A stretch of 64,000 nucleotides of DNA from Ceratothoa steindachneri (lineage: Eukaryota; Arthropoda; Malacostraca; Isopoda; Cymothoidae), in the NCBI GenBank assembly GCA_963969495.1, contig OZ018330.1, positions 51,889,848-51,953,847 on the forward strand. Direction: 5' to 3'. Each line of letters opens with the position of its first letter. Position 1 is the stretch's first letter. Positions 1 to 11,924 of this stretch are shown one piece after another. Made by a program: the position numbers and the translations under genes. The notes below the pieces were generated by a model. It saw nothing but the letters and a program-made list of their open reading frames with translations. It was not told the DNA's origin and did not search any database.

Positions 1-1045
1 TGGAACCGTGCCAGTGTATACGGATGGCTCCAAGTCCCAAGAGGGGGTCGGCTTCCACGCGGGGCTCTACCAGGCGCTGCGTCTGTCTTCACGGCCGAGC
101 TGGTCGCAATACACCACTCGGTACGGGAGATTACGCGACGTGCCCAGTTCGGAGACCGGATTGTGATCTATAGCGACTCACAAAGCGCCCTGAGTGCTCT
201 CGGGGCATTGGAATCTCCGCATCCCCTGGTTCGCGATATCCGTGACGCCACGGTTTTGGCGAGCCGGGCAGATGTCGAGATTATCTTCTGCTGGGTTCCT
301 GGACATGTAGGAATTGCGGGGAATGAGGGCGCCAAAGAGTCGGCGAGGACTCTGCGACCGGACCAGCGTTTCGCTCTTCCTCACACCGACTACATGGCAG
401 GAATACGGGCAGCTCTTCGGACTGCTTGGCAAAGAAGATGGGAGACTGTCGAAGGGAACTTAAATTTGCGTGCCATTGCGCCGCGACTATTCCCATGGAC
501 CGATCCCCCAATGCCGCGGCGGCTTCAGGTTGCTTTCTGTCGTCTCCGAATCGGACACACTCGTGTGACGCATCGCTATTTGATGGAGCGCTCGCCTGTG
601 CCCTATTGCAACGACTGCGTCGTCCCCCAGACTGTTCGGCACATTCTTGTCGAATGTCCCAGTCTGGGTGATCTTCGCGCACGATACCTGTCCCGGACCG
701 GAATGGGCGGGGTCGCTACCGCCTGTCCCTTGTACTCGGGACAGATTCGTGCAAATTGACTTGTGGACTTGTTGACTTTTCGGAAGAGGCCAGGCTTCTT
801 CCCTTTATTTATGGGGTTTTTTTTGTTATTGTTTTGTTTGTAGGTTGCACTCTCCTGCACCGGGGTGAGGTGGACCTCCCCCCGCTGCCGGAGATTGCTT
901 CCTGATTGTATTGTTAAGTTTTTCCAATTTATATCGATTGTTAAGTTTTCATATTTTTATTTTAAAGTAGCCTAGTTCTAGGCTCTGATGTTTTTCGGCA
1001 ACTTATGCCCAAGTGGGTAGTTGCCAGATGGGCTCTATAAATTTT
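1..1045 (+). mobile_element. 3' end of an I/Nimb-like LINE with RNase H domain
   Basis: This is the 3' part of a non-LTR retrotransposon ORF2; its 5' part is outside the window. Read on the + strand it shows RNase H motifs: VYTDGS near 14-31, IYSDSQSAL in the open frame 163-759, and WVPGHVGIAGN near 292. A C-terminal Cys/His cluster (CNDC, then H and C, then PSLGDLRARYL) follows at about 607-690. VYTDGS and IYSDSQ are in different frames, so the copy is frameshifted. A T-rich 3' UTR follows, then two hairpins (969-984 and 997-1025) and an A/T-rich tail. RNase H after RT is typical of I-group LINEs. The same 3' end recurs many times downstream, always on this strand. The copy is probably inactive. 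Confidence 0.85.
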
Positions 1046-1283
1046 TTTTTTAAAAATCCACTTTATTTGACTGTTTGTTGCAGGTTGCATGTTGCTCCAT
1101 GGGGCTGAGGAGCCCCAGTAGAGCTTTTTATTTTATTGCCTGTTTTTTATCTTTATTTGTTATTTACATATTTTTATTTTTTATCTAGCCTAATAGTAGG
1201 CTGTGGTGTGAGTACGGCAACTTTTGCCCTATTAGACATTCGCCAGATTGCCTCCTAAAAAGTTGTTTTTTTTTTAAATGTTG
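1046..1283 (+). mobile_element. Second, 3'-UTR-only LINE copy, in tandem
   Basis: Directly after the tail of the preceding copy the 3' UTR sequence restarts (ttatttgactgtttgttgc, then a T-rich stretch). It ends with another AGCCTA/TAGGCT hairpin near 1184-1200 and a degenerate GGCAACT...TTCGCC stem. No coding sequence is present. It looks like a strongly 5'-truncated copy of the same family placed head-to-tail. Confidence 0.6.
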
Positions 1284-1581
1284 GGCCAGTTCCCACGATG
1301 AATTGCATGCAGTATTGCCAAATTACTACCAAAATCATGTGCCATTTCTCAGTTATTATTTTGTTTTTATTTTTATATTTTCTTCCCACAATTTAATGTC
1401 ATTGCCTAAACCCTAAAGTGAATGAGCTCTATTTTCCTTTTGAGATCTTATCGACTGTAAATCATTTCCGTACTGTAACATGTGTAGAAATCTTGGTTCG
1501 AATCTTGCTATGTTGTTTAATTTGGCCATGAGGGGGATAGGTTTTCACAATTATAAAGGATGAAAATCATTTCTGTTTCAG

Positions 1582-1701
1582 CAAAAGATTCAACTTGTCT
1601 ACAACTGGCAATTTCTTCATTCCCTTAATCTTTGGGGAGAATTACTGATTAAAACTTATCCAAGTGAGATTTTACAGCCTATGATATACCCTGTTACTCA
1701 G
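1582..1701 (+). CDS. NOC2L internal exon (40 codons)
   Basis: This is the first NOC2L exon visible here; earlier exons are upstream of the window. It is bounded by a TTTCAG acceptor and a GTATGG donor, is phase 0/0, and encodes 40 residues including VYNWQFLHSLNLWGELL and PMIYPVTQ. These align with the conserved core of the NOC2 family. In yeast and animals Noc2 is a nucleolar protein that works with Noc1 and Noc3 in maturing and exporting pre-60S ribosomal particles; this is family knowledge. The next exon continues in frame after an 8.4 kb intron full of LINE fragments. Confidence 0.9.
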
Positions 1702-2069
1702 GTATGGATTTTTAGTTTTCTATATATTTCAGTTCTTATATTTGTCTTCATTTAAACTTTAAATATAAATGAATATGCATGATGAGAAGAAAATTTTAAA
1801 ATCTACATTGTATAGAAAATAATCATAATTTCCATGAAAATTGCACAGAATATTGTTTGAAATTTGCCTGTTTGTCCAAACTTCATTACATAAGATACAA
1901 TAAATAGGTTGAGAGAAGGTGTAGCCTTGTCTACAAGTTTGAGGCAGCATCATCCCTTGGGATTTGCCACAGCATCGTATGGATCTGAGATTTTTGACCT
2001 TGATAGAAGCAGCATGCCTGCTCCCCAATTTTTCTGTATGTAGGTTGCCGTTCAGCCCCAGTGACACAC

Positions 2070-2625
2070 ATAATGGCCCAAAAGGCCCTATGAGTCCCCG
2101 GTCAGGATTCCCAACACCTTTTGAGGGGATGGCCAGTTAGAGGCTCCTCCTGTGGTGGAGATGAGCCCAGAAGTGACCACCACCGCAGATTGCCGAGTCT
2201 TCCTTGGGGTGATCCTGGGCTCTCTGACAGAAACTGAAACTACCCCTGTGCAAGTTCCCTCCCTCAAACGGCACAGACCCTGAAGACTCACAAGGAGAAG
2301 AGGGACCCTTTTCCCCTACCTGGTGCCACCTTGATGGCCAAGATCTTATCCATCTCAGAAAAAGATCTGTCCTTGAAGCAACTTCCAGGGGTGGAGAGAA
2401 ATGGGTTCACTATCCGCACTCTTCTCTAAAAAAAATGAAAAAAAGAGGCTGAAATTGGTACCCTGGAAGGTACCATCTTCGACTATTTGTCACCATGCCT
2501 CTGCTCCTAAAGCTTCCACAGTACCAGGAGTATGTGTGTATTGAGCGTCCTTTGTGTCACGTTGGATCCCTGCCAGTCTATATGGATGGCTCTTAGCTCT
2601 TGGAGGTGGTCGGCTTCCATGCTGT
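2070..2625 (+). mobile_element. Internally deleted LINE: ORF1 start joined to RNase H region
   Basis: Bases 2070-2450 match the 5' part of the LINE ORF1 seen at 13.3-13.6 kb and 26.7-27.0 kb (shared words such as gatcttgctgagg and ggtggagagaa in diverged form). They are joined directly to sequence just upstream of RNase H (cgactatttgtcacc, then atatggatggctc at 2579-2591, equivalent to YTDGS). ORF2 endonuclease and RT are missing. The region is decayed and non-coding. The junction near 2455 differs from that at 13640, so the deletions look independent. Confidence 0.55.
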
Positions 2626-4060
2626 TTGCCCCCACAAGGCGGTACCCTGTGTCACCTGTTACATTTGGTACCAGGAGGAGCTCCACATCCTCCTGGCCTA
2701 TGCAAATTAGGGAAGCCCCTTCATTGGGTTGACTTGAACACTGATGGGGCCTGAGAAAGTTATTGGTCTGCTTTCAACTCATCTCCATGCAGCATTACTT
2801 TACCTTTTTATTATTAGTATTATTATTATCATACTCATTATTTATTACTATTTATTATTATTATTATTATTTAGTATTATCATTTTGTAGTAGTATTTAT
2901 TATTATTATTATTATTATTACAGCTATCACTTCAAGATTTTCTACCCACACTGTGTACCAGAAGGATTGTTTTCCCATAGAGAGTTTGGTCCAGTAGCCA
3001 TGGGGACTTGGTGGACTGCATGCCATTCTGAGATCATCTAGCACCAGGGTATGATAATAAAAGGTCATCACCCACGCTACTCATTAGTAGACCCGTCTAT
3101 CTCTACTTCTCTTTATTACATACCCACCTACTACCTTCCAAACTTGCACTTTTATCAACTGAAGTTCTGGTTGCTTGGCACACTTTCCTCCTTTTATGAG
3201 CCTTAGTTGCAAGCTTCACTTCATGTGGTTCGAGCCCCAGGAATTGCAAGGAGAGGAGAGACTTCCTCCCCTGGCTGGTGCCCCTTTGACTGCCAAGACC
3301 CTATCCATTTCGGAGGATCTTGCTGAGGCCAGTCCCTCCGGCAGTGGAGAGAAAGACAAAGAGGCCTAAAAGCTCTTCTCCCTCCAATGGAGCTCTGGGA
3401 ATGGATGAGTCGGCTGCGTTTTGGCAAGAGACCAGGCCAGATCAGCATGTCCAGCCCTGAGGCACCTTCTGGTGTGGGAGTCCAGACCAAGACCAAAGTT
3501 GCAAGTGGGCTGTTTGGAGACTCAGCTACACCGGGGCCCCTCATTGAGAGACTACCTTGCATTTTCGAGCCCACTGACTTCAAACTCTTTCCGGTTATTC
3601 ACTCCACTGATGACAGAATATTGGAAAAGGGCAACATGATGCTTCAGAGAAGACCATTAACTAGCTTTATTGGTAGATCGCCGAAGGTGACCCGTTTCTC
3701 CGATGGCAGCCTTCTGGCAAATGCGTCGGAGCCCTCCGAGACGGCCATGATTTGTACCCTGAGACACTTAATGGCTCGCTGGTGAGGGAGGCTACACTGT
3801 ACCATGAACTTCGTGAAAAGAGTGGTTTATGGGACGGAAACAGGGAGGGGCATCGAGACCCATCCCTACACTCGTCACATTTAAACCTGAGTTGGTGTGT
3901 GCCGGTTGGTATCTCTACCTTGTGAAGGCATTTATGCTACTGCTGCAGAGGTGCTACTACTTCCACTGCTTTGGCCATATCAATCGCCCATGTAGATATG
4001 CAAAGGCGAGTTTACCTGAAGTGTGTAAGTTGATCTCTGGCCATAGATGATAAGTCCAAA
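2626..4060 (+). mobile_element. LINE 5' UTR plus ORF1 (gag-like), I/Nimb-like
   Basis: The 5' UTR starts near 2626 (ggcggtaccctgtgtcacc) and includes an ATT-rich stretch at 2805-2925. It continues with blocks also found at 12.1-12.4 kb and 25.6-25.9 kb. The ORF1 remnant spans about 3240-4050 in shifting frames. A conserved gag-like stretch reads RFSDGSLLANASEPSETA (near 3699), then PTLVTFKPEL and AGWYLYLVKAF. A zinc-knuckle-like cluster CYYFHCFGHINRPC lies at 3952-3993. ORF1 proteins of this type bind LINE RNA. Frameshifts and an altered knuckle spacing (C-x4-C-x2-H-x4-C) indicate a dead copy. ORF2 is absent. Confidence 0.7.
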
Positions 4061-4289
4061 CCATGATGTTTCTTCGAAACAACATTGCGCGTATCTCCTG
4101 GATAAGGAAATCTAGCCATTCAGGCTTAAAGACTTGGTCCTGGTCTACCCCCTGCTGCCTGAGACGTCTTATGCCTCAATTTTTAAAAATTCACCCTCTG
4201 CCCATACTCCTTCCTGGCTCATTTGGAACCTTTCTGCAGGTTCCTCTCACCCAATACGCTCTCCTATTAGAGTTGGCAGCACAAAGGGT

Positions 4290-4370
4290 TCACACCCAGA
4301 ACGGTGACTAATGCCCAAGTAGGCAGTCGCCAGATGAGCTCTTAAAAAAAAAAAAAAATCACACCCAGAA
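4290..4370 (+). mobile_element. 57-bp minimal LINE insertion with 12-bp target duplication
   Basis: The inserted bases 4302-4358 contain only the terminal LINE stem-loop (GGTGACT 4303-4309 pairing with AGTCGCC 4325-4331), then agatgagctctt and about 16 A residues. The same 12 bases, TCACACCCAGAA, lie on both sides at 4290-4301 and 4359-4370. This is a textbook target-primed insertion with extreme 5' truncation. Confidence 0.85.
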
Positions 4371-4521
4371 GGGGCTAAAACCAAGGCTCCCCCAGCTTAC
4401 TGTTAGCCCATAAGGCCACACGCCTCCACCCAGTTAGGCTGATAGGTCTCAACACCCCTGAGGCCATCTTCTAGGATTCCTTAAGGTGCTTCGACTTCAT
4501 CAGGCTTCCTTTCTTGGCCGT

Positions 4522-6527
4522 TGGTTACATTTTCCAGTTCTCTTCGACAACGTGCAGGAGGCATTGCAGCTGGTCCTCCGACTTCGAGCGACCCCTCATT
4601 CCACGGCATCGTTGGTGACGAGGAGGCCACCTACTCGCCTTGACCGGGCCTGATATATGGGGTTTGTTCCCCACAGGGTAGGATCGACGTCGAGGAACCC
4701 TTTGTTGATTTCCAGCAGATCCAGGAATTTCTGCTTTTCGTGACGAAGGAGGCAACGGTCTTGTCTAAGTCAGCATTCCGTCACAAAGCGCATTTTCATC
4801 GTATGCTACTACATTCGAGCGTCACAAAGCGCAAGACCAACTGTCACCTTTGACTGGTACCACATGTGACATCCCAACGCTTTCAGCCCCGACTCTGATC
4901 GCCTTGTTCGTCTCTTTCGTGAGGGCATATAAAAGCCAAGGTCGTTTCTTGGGTCTTTTGCTGTACACACAGCTGAGAACCAGGCTCGAATGTAGTAACA
5001 TACGATGAAAATGGTGAACTTGCCCAACTTTGGAAGAACTTCGCGAACTGAGGCGCGAAGATCCACATTTTCAGAGGGCAAATCGCTCTTGCGATCCAGT
5101 GATCCCGATGGAAAGAGATCTTCTTGCATCATTGAGGGATTCCACCAAGGAACACAACGGCTAGTTCTAGCAGTTCCCGGTAGTCGTTACGTGGGTGGTA
5201 CTGTCGGAGGTAGCCTTGGCAGGGTTTGAGGACGTCGTCCACCTAGTCGTCCTTGAGCTCTTCGTTTGCTGTCCTGTATTGGTCTTGATCAACGAACTGC
5301 CAGCACTCTTGGAAACGGACAAAGGCAGCGATATCTGGACTTTGAGATGCTTCTGGGATGAGGGTCGAGAAAACAACTTCGAGCAGAATTTCCAGCACAT
5401 GATGGCGACAGGTCAGATGCAGCAGATCTCGACCAAGGATTTGCTGCAGTCGAACGCACACTCCACCCTTGGATCCCGTATTCGTCGCCGTTGTGTCGAA
5501 GCACAGCGCTTGAATTCGATCGGAAATAGCACATTCGGAAATAACGGAATGGATGGTGTTTGCCGTAGGCTCCGCTTTGCCGTCAGTGATGGGAACTGCA
5601 AGGATCTTCTCCACGCTTTCTCCAGAAACGAGGATCGGTGGTCGGTCCACAACGCCTTCGTTTGTGAGGGAGGGCATAAGTTTTTCATCCCAGTGGAGTG
5701 TGAGCGATACATCAGAAGCAACGTTTTCTTTCAGCTCTGCAGCCTTTTCCTGGCGATGACGTCTTCGCTGCCTATTGATTGTGCTCGTGCTCAACGACAA
5801 TTCTCCAACGTTCGCTCCTAGCTCCTCCGCAAATGGAAGCAGCACGTGTGCAGCTTGATGGTCACTTATGTAGTCCGGTCCAGAGCAGCAGAAACTTGTA
5901 GGGAGATGATTTTCTTCTGCGATGGTGCACGGCGGGATCGTTTTGGTGGAAGAGTTACTATCACGCCTTGCTCTTCAGACGAAGCGGGCGAGGTCGAAGA
6001 CTCGAGTTCAACGGTGGCCTACCTTTCTGCGGGTGCTTGACTTTCCTTTGCAGCTCGACTTCTTTTATCGTTCCCCCGCTGCTGTGTCCGTTTCTCTTTT
6101 TTCACCCATCCCGGATCCCCTTACCCATCTTCCCCTGCCTCCCCGGCTTCCTCTGAGCTTCAAGGAACTCGCGGTCCTCCTTGATCTTGATCAAGTACAT
6201 GTCGTTGCGATGTGCTACATCGAACAAATTTTTCAGGGAAGCAACGAAATTTGCTCGGATTTCCTCATCTTGCCCTGTTGTCCAGGATTTTGATTTCTTC
6301 AATCCGTTGTACTCTTCGTGCAGACGCCGTACTTTCTTGAGGATATCACACGGAATTTTGTGTGCTGTCTGCCGAACTGAGACGTTGAATGACGCGGGTT
6401 TAGCTTTGCGTGGTACTGCAAAACACACAGGACTTCCTCACGGTTCGGAAGAACACTCGATGGCAGCTGTTGAGTTGCTGCGGCTCCTAGGAGCCATAAC
6501 TTGTTAGCAGACCTTGTGGAAGACATC
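4522..6527 (-). pseudogene. Decayed transposase-like repeat gene (HWD / FDTTA / CRHH family)
   Basis: Read on the minus strand, nearly a whole protein of roughly 650 codons can be followed through several frames. An N-terminal part (LPNREEVLCVLQYHAKLN) shifts frame near 6400 to LHEEYNGLKK and NLFDVAHRNDMYLIKIKEDR. The longest open part (5845-5243) has LTLHWDEKLMPSL, then CFDTTATNTG, then LLHLTCRHHVLEI. The C-terminal side shows YYIRAWFSAV, GFLDVDPTLWGTNPIYQAR and QLQCLLHVVEEN. I recognise this from multicopy, unnamed proteins in many invertebrate genomes. The D...D...CxxH order resembles hAT-type RNase H-fold transposases, but the superfamily is not certain. Stops and frameshifts show it is dead. 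It sits antisense in a NOC2L intron; no clear terminal inverted repeats were found. An upstream open stretch (6756-6530) could be a lost first exon. Confidence 0.6.
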
Positions 6528-6859
6528 TGTAAAAAAGAAACACACAAGTCAATAAACAGGAGAATAAGACGGAGATCTCTCCGTAACATAAAACAATACT
6601 CAAACCACTTTTTGCACTGCAATACTGTTCGAGGCGGGACCATGCCTTCGTTGCATGGGGTGGTGCAATAGGGACAAACTTCAAAGCATCTGCACATGAA
6701 GAAGTCGTGCTACAAGACTTAGATTTTGCTTGTAGTGTTTTCTCATCAATACGCATGAACTGCCGGGTTCCACATTATAGTCTGGACACTTTTGATTTTT
6801 TTACTCACACTAATTAGAAGTATACTGTTATTTCTGCTTTCATTCCATCATCAGCGACT

Positions 6860-9780
6860 TTGATTCAGGGACTTCACCTGCATTGTGGCATGGTTTTTGA
6901 GGGCCTTTCTACTGCTCAGGAATTTGAACAGTAGACACCTAGACACCTCCTCTAGGGGAACTACTTGATCAATCCAAGGGGTCAGGTCTTGCTGTCCTGA
7001 TCAAGGAGCTGGAGATAAGTGTCCTAAATGTGGATGAGTTTCCACATCACTGCCCGAGAACCACTTCATTTTTCTGTCTTGATCCATTACCTTCCCATAA
7101 AAATGTCATTTTCTGGACTGCTGCCGCCTGAGACAGAGACCCTTGTGCTTGACCCAGGCATGATCGTCCATCTCTCAGTCAAGGAGTTTAGATCTGTGGA
7201 TGAGGCCATTGAGTTTTCTGGTAACCACATCGTTGGCCTAACTACTATTCCTAGAATGCCTGGTAGACGTTTTCCACAAAGTAAGATGGCCCTCAAACAT
7301 AAGTGTTATGTCTACATGCCCTATAAGCGCCACCTGAAGATTTCACCATCAGTGAATTTTGTCTGCTAGGGATATGTTTCGAAACATGCTTGCTGCTCTT
7401 ACTGGCGGGTATATGTGTCTTCACTTAATGGGAAGATCCCTCTCGCAGAGGTGTGGAAGCAAGTTAAATGGATTTGCAATAAGTTCTCGCAGGAATCACA
7501 CCCTTTTTTCCCAGGAGTATGGGGCCATAATCTCTGCCCCTTTGTCCATGGTGGAGTCCTTAGCGACCACTTTCTCTGCATTCACTTGCTTAGATGTTGC
7601 TTCATCAGCATTAATGCACCTTGCGATGTCTCTGAAAGCCCCCAACTGGACTTTACTTCCAGAGGTAGAGAACTTTCAACAACAGATTTACATTGAGTTG
7701 CATTCTGCTTTTGCTTTGTCCACGGACACCACCTCTGGTGCTGACAATGTTGTGTATGCCATGTTTCCACATATAGGTGAGCAGTGAATGGCCTTTCTGT
7801 TAGATTTGTTCAAGAGGATCTGGAGAGGCTATCCTCCCAGATTCCTGGGGATTAGCTACTGTGCTAGCTTTTCACAAACTGAGGAAAGATCACTCTACCC
7901 CGGCCAGTTTCCACCTAATTTCTCTAACCTCCTGCATGTGCAAGTTGATTGAGGAATTTGTAAACATTTAACGCCTTTAGCCTGGATAGCAGAGGCCATC
8001 TGTCTTCTGCATAGTACAGCTTCCACATGTTCCACTCCCTGTCAGATGCTCTGCTCCAACTGGAAAATGCTGTCTGTAAGGCCTTTCTTTGTAGACAGCA
8101 CGATGCCAGTGTTTTTTTATCAGGAGAAGGCCTATGATACTGCATGTCGATATGGTATCTTGGAGATTCTCCACACGATGAGGGAGAGGGAAAGCTTCTT
8201 ACTCTCTTTTTTTCAGAATTTCTGCGAGATTCTTGATCCCACTTATGGGTTAGTGGGAGCTCTCTCAGGCCAAATGGAGCAGGAAGAGGGGTGTTCTGCA
8301 GGGAAGTGTTTCAGTTTCACACTCTTTGCCCTGAGCATCAACGGTATCACCTTAGTGTTGCCAAAAAATGCCCTTGTTATGCTCTCTCTGGATGACCTTT
8401 CTATCTCTTTTGGTGTGGCCCAAATGCCAACTCTGGAGTTCCGACTCCAACAGGTATTGGATCGCATCTCTTGCTATGCCAAAGTGCACAGGTTTCAGTT
8501 TTCCTTGGCAAAGACTAATGTGGTGTACTTCTGCCACCTTCCACGGCTCCATCCCGACCTGGATTTGTTCCTAAATGTGGCTTGCTTCCAGGTTGTGGAT
8601 TTACACCATTTCCTTCATCTTGCTTTTGGCCATGCTTCACCTGGGAGGCTCATATTCACAGACTTAAGGTCTCTTGTGCCCGCACCATGGACATTCTTTG
8701 TTCAGCACCTAGGGTTGCTAATAGACCTACTGCCCCTCTTTTTTAGCAATCCTTTGTTCGTTTGAAGTTTGACTGCATGTGAGTTTTACACATCCTCAGC
8801 CAAGTGTGTATTGTGGAAGGTGGACTCAATCCACCTCACAGCTCTGCACCTGGCAACTGGTGCCTTCCGCATGTCCCCATTGAGAGTCTACATATTAATG
8901 CTGTGGAAATGCTAATTGGTCTGCGCTGTATACAGGTCATGCACCAGTATGTCCGAGCCAGGTGCCTCCCTCTCTCACCAATCGCTCTCACACCATCTGC
9001 AACCGATCTCACTGGTTTCTATGCCGCCAAGAAACGCATGTCATACTCTAAGCCCCTTTGGTTTAGGGCTAAGAAACTCCTTCGAGAGCTTGTGTATCTC
9101 TCGGGCTGGTGGCACCCCTGATTCTGCCCAGGACGCCATCCTGGAAGCTACCACCTTTGGCTATTTGTCGCCACGCCTCTGCTCCCAAAGCTTCGAGAGC
9201 TCCAGGAGTATTGCATTCAGCCTTTTTGAAGCACACTCTGTGTCATACTGGAACCATTCCAGTGTATGTAGATGGCTCCAAGTCCCAAGAGGGGTAGTGA
9301 TTTCTATGCCGTATCCTCCCCTCCCAATGCCGCAATGGCTTTAGGTTACTTTCTGTTATCTTTGAATTGGGCATATTTGTGTCATTCACTGCTATTTGAT
9401 GGAGCCTTCATCTGAACCTTAACTCAAGTGCATTGTCCTTCAATTATACAGGCCCCTTCTTATAATGTCCTTATCTAGGTAATCACACACACTACTTGAC
9501 CCTTGTACTCAGGATAGGTTTATGTGCAGAGATTTGTGAACTGTTTCTCTTCATGGATTAGGCGAGCCTCCACTATTTTCTTTGACTTTTTTTGGTTTTA
9601 GTTACATGCTCTGACACTGGTGCATGTTTCCTTCCAATTCTTGCTATGTTTTTTTGTTTCTTAGCTTTGTGTACCATTTTGTTTGGTTTGTTTTTAATGT
9701 AGCTTAGTAATAGGCTAAAATTTTAATACAGTGACTCATTGCTCATTCGGGACTTGCTCCCTCTAGGAAACCACTGGGCA
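6860..9780 (+). mobile_element. Degenerate LINE ORF2 copy (RT and RNase H)
   Basis: An old copy of the I/Nimb-like LINE. RT motifs are visible near 8100-8530: YDTACRYGILEILHTM, LSLDDLSISFG (the usual xxDD box) and FSLAKTNVVYFC. An RNase H scrap (tgtatgtagatggctc) follows near 9264. Many stops and frameshifts break it. The 3' hairpin pair is nearly lost, leaving tagcttagtaataggcta near 9703. It is diverged from the GC-richer copy at 20.3 kb, consistent with greater age. Between 9780 and 10095 I see only ordinary AT-rich intron. Confidence 0.7.
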
Positions 9781-10095
9781 AATTCTGGTCAGTGTGCATG
9801 TCCACAGGCATGAAAATGACCCATTAACATGTACAAAGTTAAAAGACCGGCAAAGTCCAAGAATATGAGACAATATAGGCAAGTGGGACTTAATGCAGAT
9901 TGTAGTCTGGCAACCATTTTCTTTCATTGGTCACTAATTTCTGGATTTTTGTTTGCTATTTAACTAATATTTGGAGAACACAGAAACATTACCCAACCTT
10001 GTGCTGGTATTTTCTTATTGAAATAGATAAATGCCTGATTTCTTTAACTCTATGTATTTTATGTTTATTTATTGTCATTTAAATTCCTTTTATAG

Positions 10096-10227
10096 ATCTG
10101 TCTTGGTGTTATCCAGTTGCAACATACTGCTCGATACTTTCCTATGACATTTCATATCTGCCGTATATTGACAGAATTATCAGCAAAAACACAGACCTTC
10201 ATTCCAGTTTTGCCGCATCTTATGCAG
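10096..10227 (+). CDS. NOC2L internal exon (44 codons)
   Basis: Bounded by TATAG and GTTGGG, phase 0/0. It encodes 44 residues starting ICLGVIQLQHTARYFPM and ending TFIPVLPHLMQ. These correspond to the conserved NOC2 stretch that in human NOC2L contains ARFYPL and FIPVLP. It continues the reading frame of the 1582-1701 exon. Confidence 0.92.
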
Positions 10228-10396
10228 GTTGGGTGATTAATTATTTATATATTTTTTATTTGGTATGACACTTGAAATTTTATCTTGTATTAGAGGAAGG
10301 AATCATTTTTGTGGATTAGTATGATTCCTTTTTCATATCCAAATAATTTTAAACATTAATTCAAAAGTTCTGTACCTGTAGTTATCTTTATTTTAG

Positions 10397-10474
10397 ATAT
10401 TATCTTGTCCAGCTCTATATCAACCTCCATTGAAAACTCCCTGCAAGCCTTTGCCATGGGACTGTATAATTAAG
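10397..10474 (+). CDS. NOC2L internal exon (26 codons)
   Basis: A short exon between TTTTAG and GTAATT, separated from the previous one by an intron of only 169 bp. It encodes ILSCPALYQPPLKTPCKPLP and then WDCIIK, matching the variable linker before the conserved LSxxQ block in the next exon. Phase 0/0. Confidence 0.85.
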
Positions 10475-11307
10475 GTAATTTACTTCGCTTTCTTTCTAAT
10501 GCTTATATGAATGAGTAGGCTGTTTACTCTTATTGTGGCACTTATCATGCTGCCCTTTGCCAAAGTAATAATTTTTAGGTAATTTTGGAATTTAGGTAAT
10601 TTAATGTAGATTTACTCCAAATATCTTGGTTTTGATGGTCATTGCTAAACATTTCAGTATTATATCACTTTAGTAAATGATGAACATTTGTATTCTTGGG
10701 TTCACCTGCGGAAGTAAGGAAGTAAAGAATAGGCAGGATTACAATACCAATTCCAGGATTTCAGCACTAAATGGTAGTGCTGTATAGATCATGGAGTTGA
10801 CTATTTATGGATGGATTTTAAATATACTTTATGGAACAATTGCACTTGGAGTTGAAAAAGAAGTCATGTGTCCCTACATTCATCCATTGTGTTTCCTGAA
10901 GAGATGATATTGAAGATATCCAGATATACCTATTATAAATCAAGCTGAGAAGTAGTTTGTGAATATTTTTTAAGACAGATAACTCAGTCAATTATGAGTG
11001 GGGACCAATTCACTGAAGCATTTTTTCATTAAATTTGAAAAAAAGACAACCTTTACATTTTGTCTTCCTCTGTAACCTAGAAATTTTCTTCCACAAAGAA
11101 TACCAATGCTGTCTTTTGGTATCTGTCATAAAAGGGAACTAACATGTGACCTGGGAAGCAGTGCATGCAAAACATTTCCCCCTCGAGCATAATATGCAAT
11201 GCCAGGAGTTGCATTGATTCACACAAACCCACCTTGTAGGAAATTGGTTGATGATGATGTCTTCCTCCATAATATAATTACATTACTAATTTTCTTTTGT
11301 CTTTCAG

Positions 11308-11445
11308 TTGTCCGAGCCTCAAATCAAGAATGCTTTATTCATTGAAGGAGTCATTGACCAAGTATTTAATTGTTCCCTCACATACCTGAATACCATGTGT
11401 TGCTCCATTGCATTTCCTGAGTTGGTCATACCTTTGAAAATTGAG
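11308..11445 (+). CDS. NOC2L internal exon (46 codons)
   Basis: Acceptor TTTCAG, donor GTGAGA, phase 0/0. It encodes LSEPQIKNALFIEGVIDQ, then a hydrophobic stretch, and IAFPELVIPLKIE. The PELVIP block is a strong NOC2-family match. Between 10475 and 11307 there is 833 bp of AT-rich intron in which I see nothing else. Confidence 0.92.
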
Positions 11446-11924
11446 GTGAGACCCTTTACTTTCTTGTCCTGTCATATGAGTTGTGTTAAAATTTGTTTTC
11501 CTTTCCTTAACTCTATATTAGATAAAGGCTTTTCACTAAAAGCATAATTTGTGAGTAAGCTCTCTGGCAAAACTCACTTTGGTCATTTTTGCTTAACTCA
11601 TGTAGGCTTGGTTGTCGTAATTAAAGGTTCAATGCCTGTGATACATTCATCATTGCCTGGCTGTGTATTGAGATACATTTAAAGGAAGAAGGATTTTCAC
11701 CACCCCCACTTCAGATTGTGGATGGCCTTCCAAGCGCTGATCCAGCAACAAAAGAAGGACACTGGAAAGCCTACCTCAACACAGTAAATTATAAAACAAG
11801 CAGTATGAAATTCTGGAAAACAGGAAGGTTGCAAACTTATACAAGCGTGAACAGGAGATACAAAAAGCAAATTTTCCGACACAATCAAATTAAATTTCAT
11901 TAAAAACAATCCCTGCAGGCGCCG

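Noticed and set aside
5195..5821. A 208-codon open frame on the + strand
   Set aside because: Shadow of the minus-strand transposase-like gene, whose motifs are recognisable while this frame has none.
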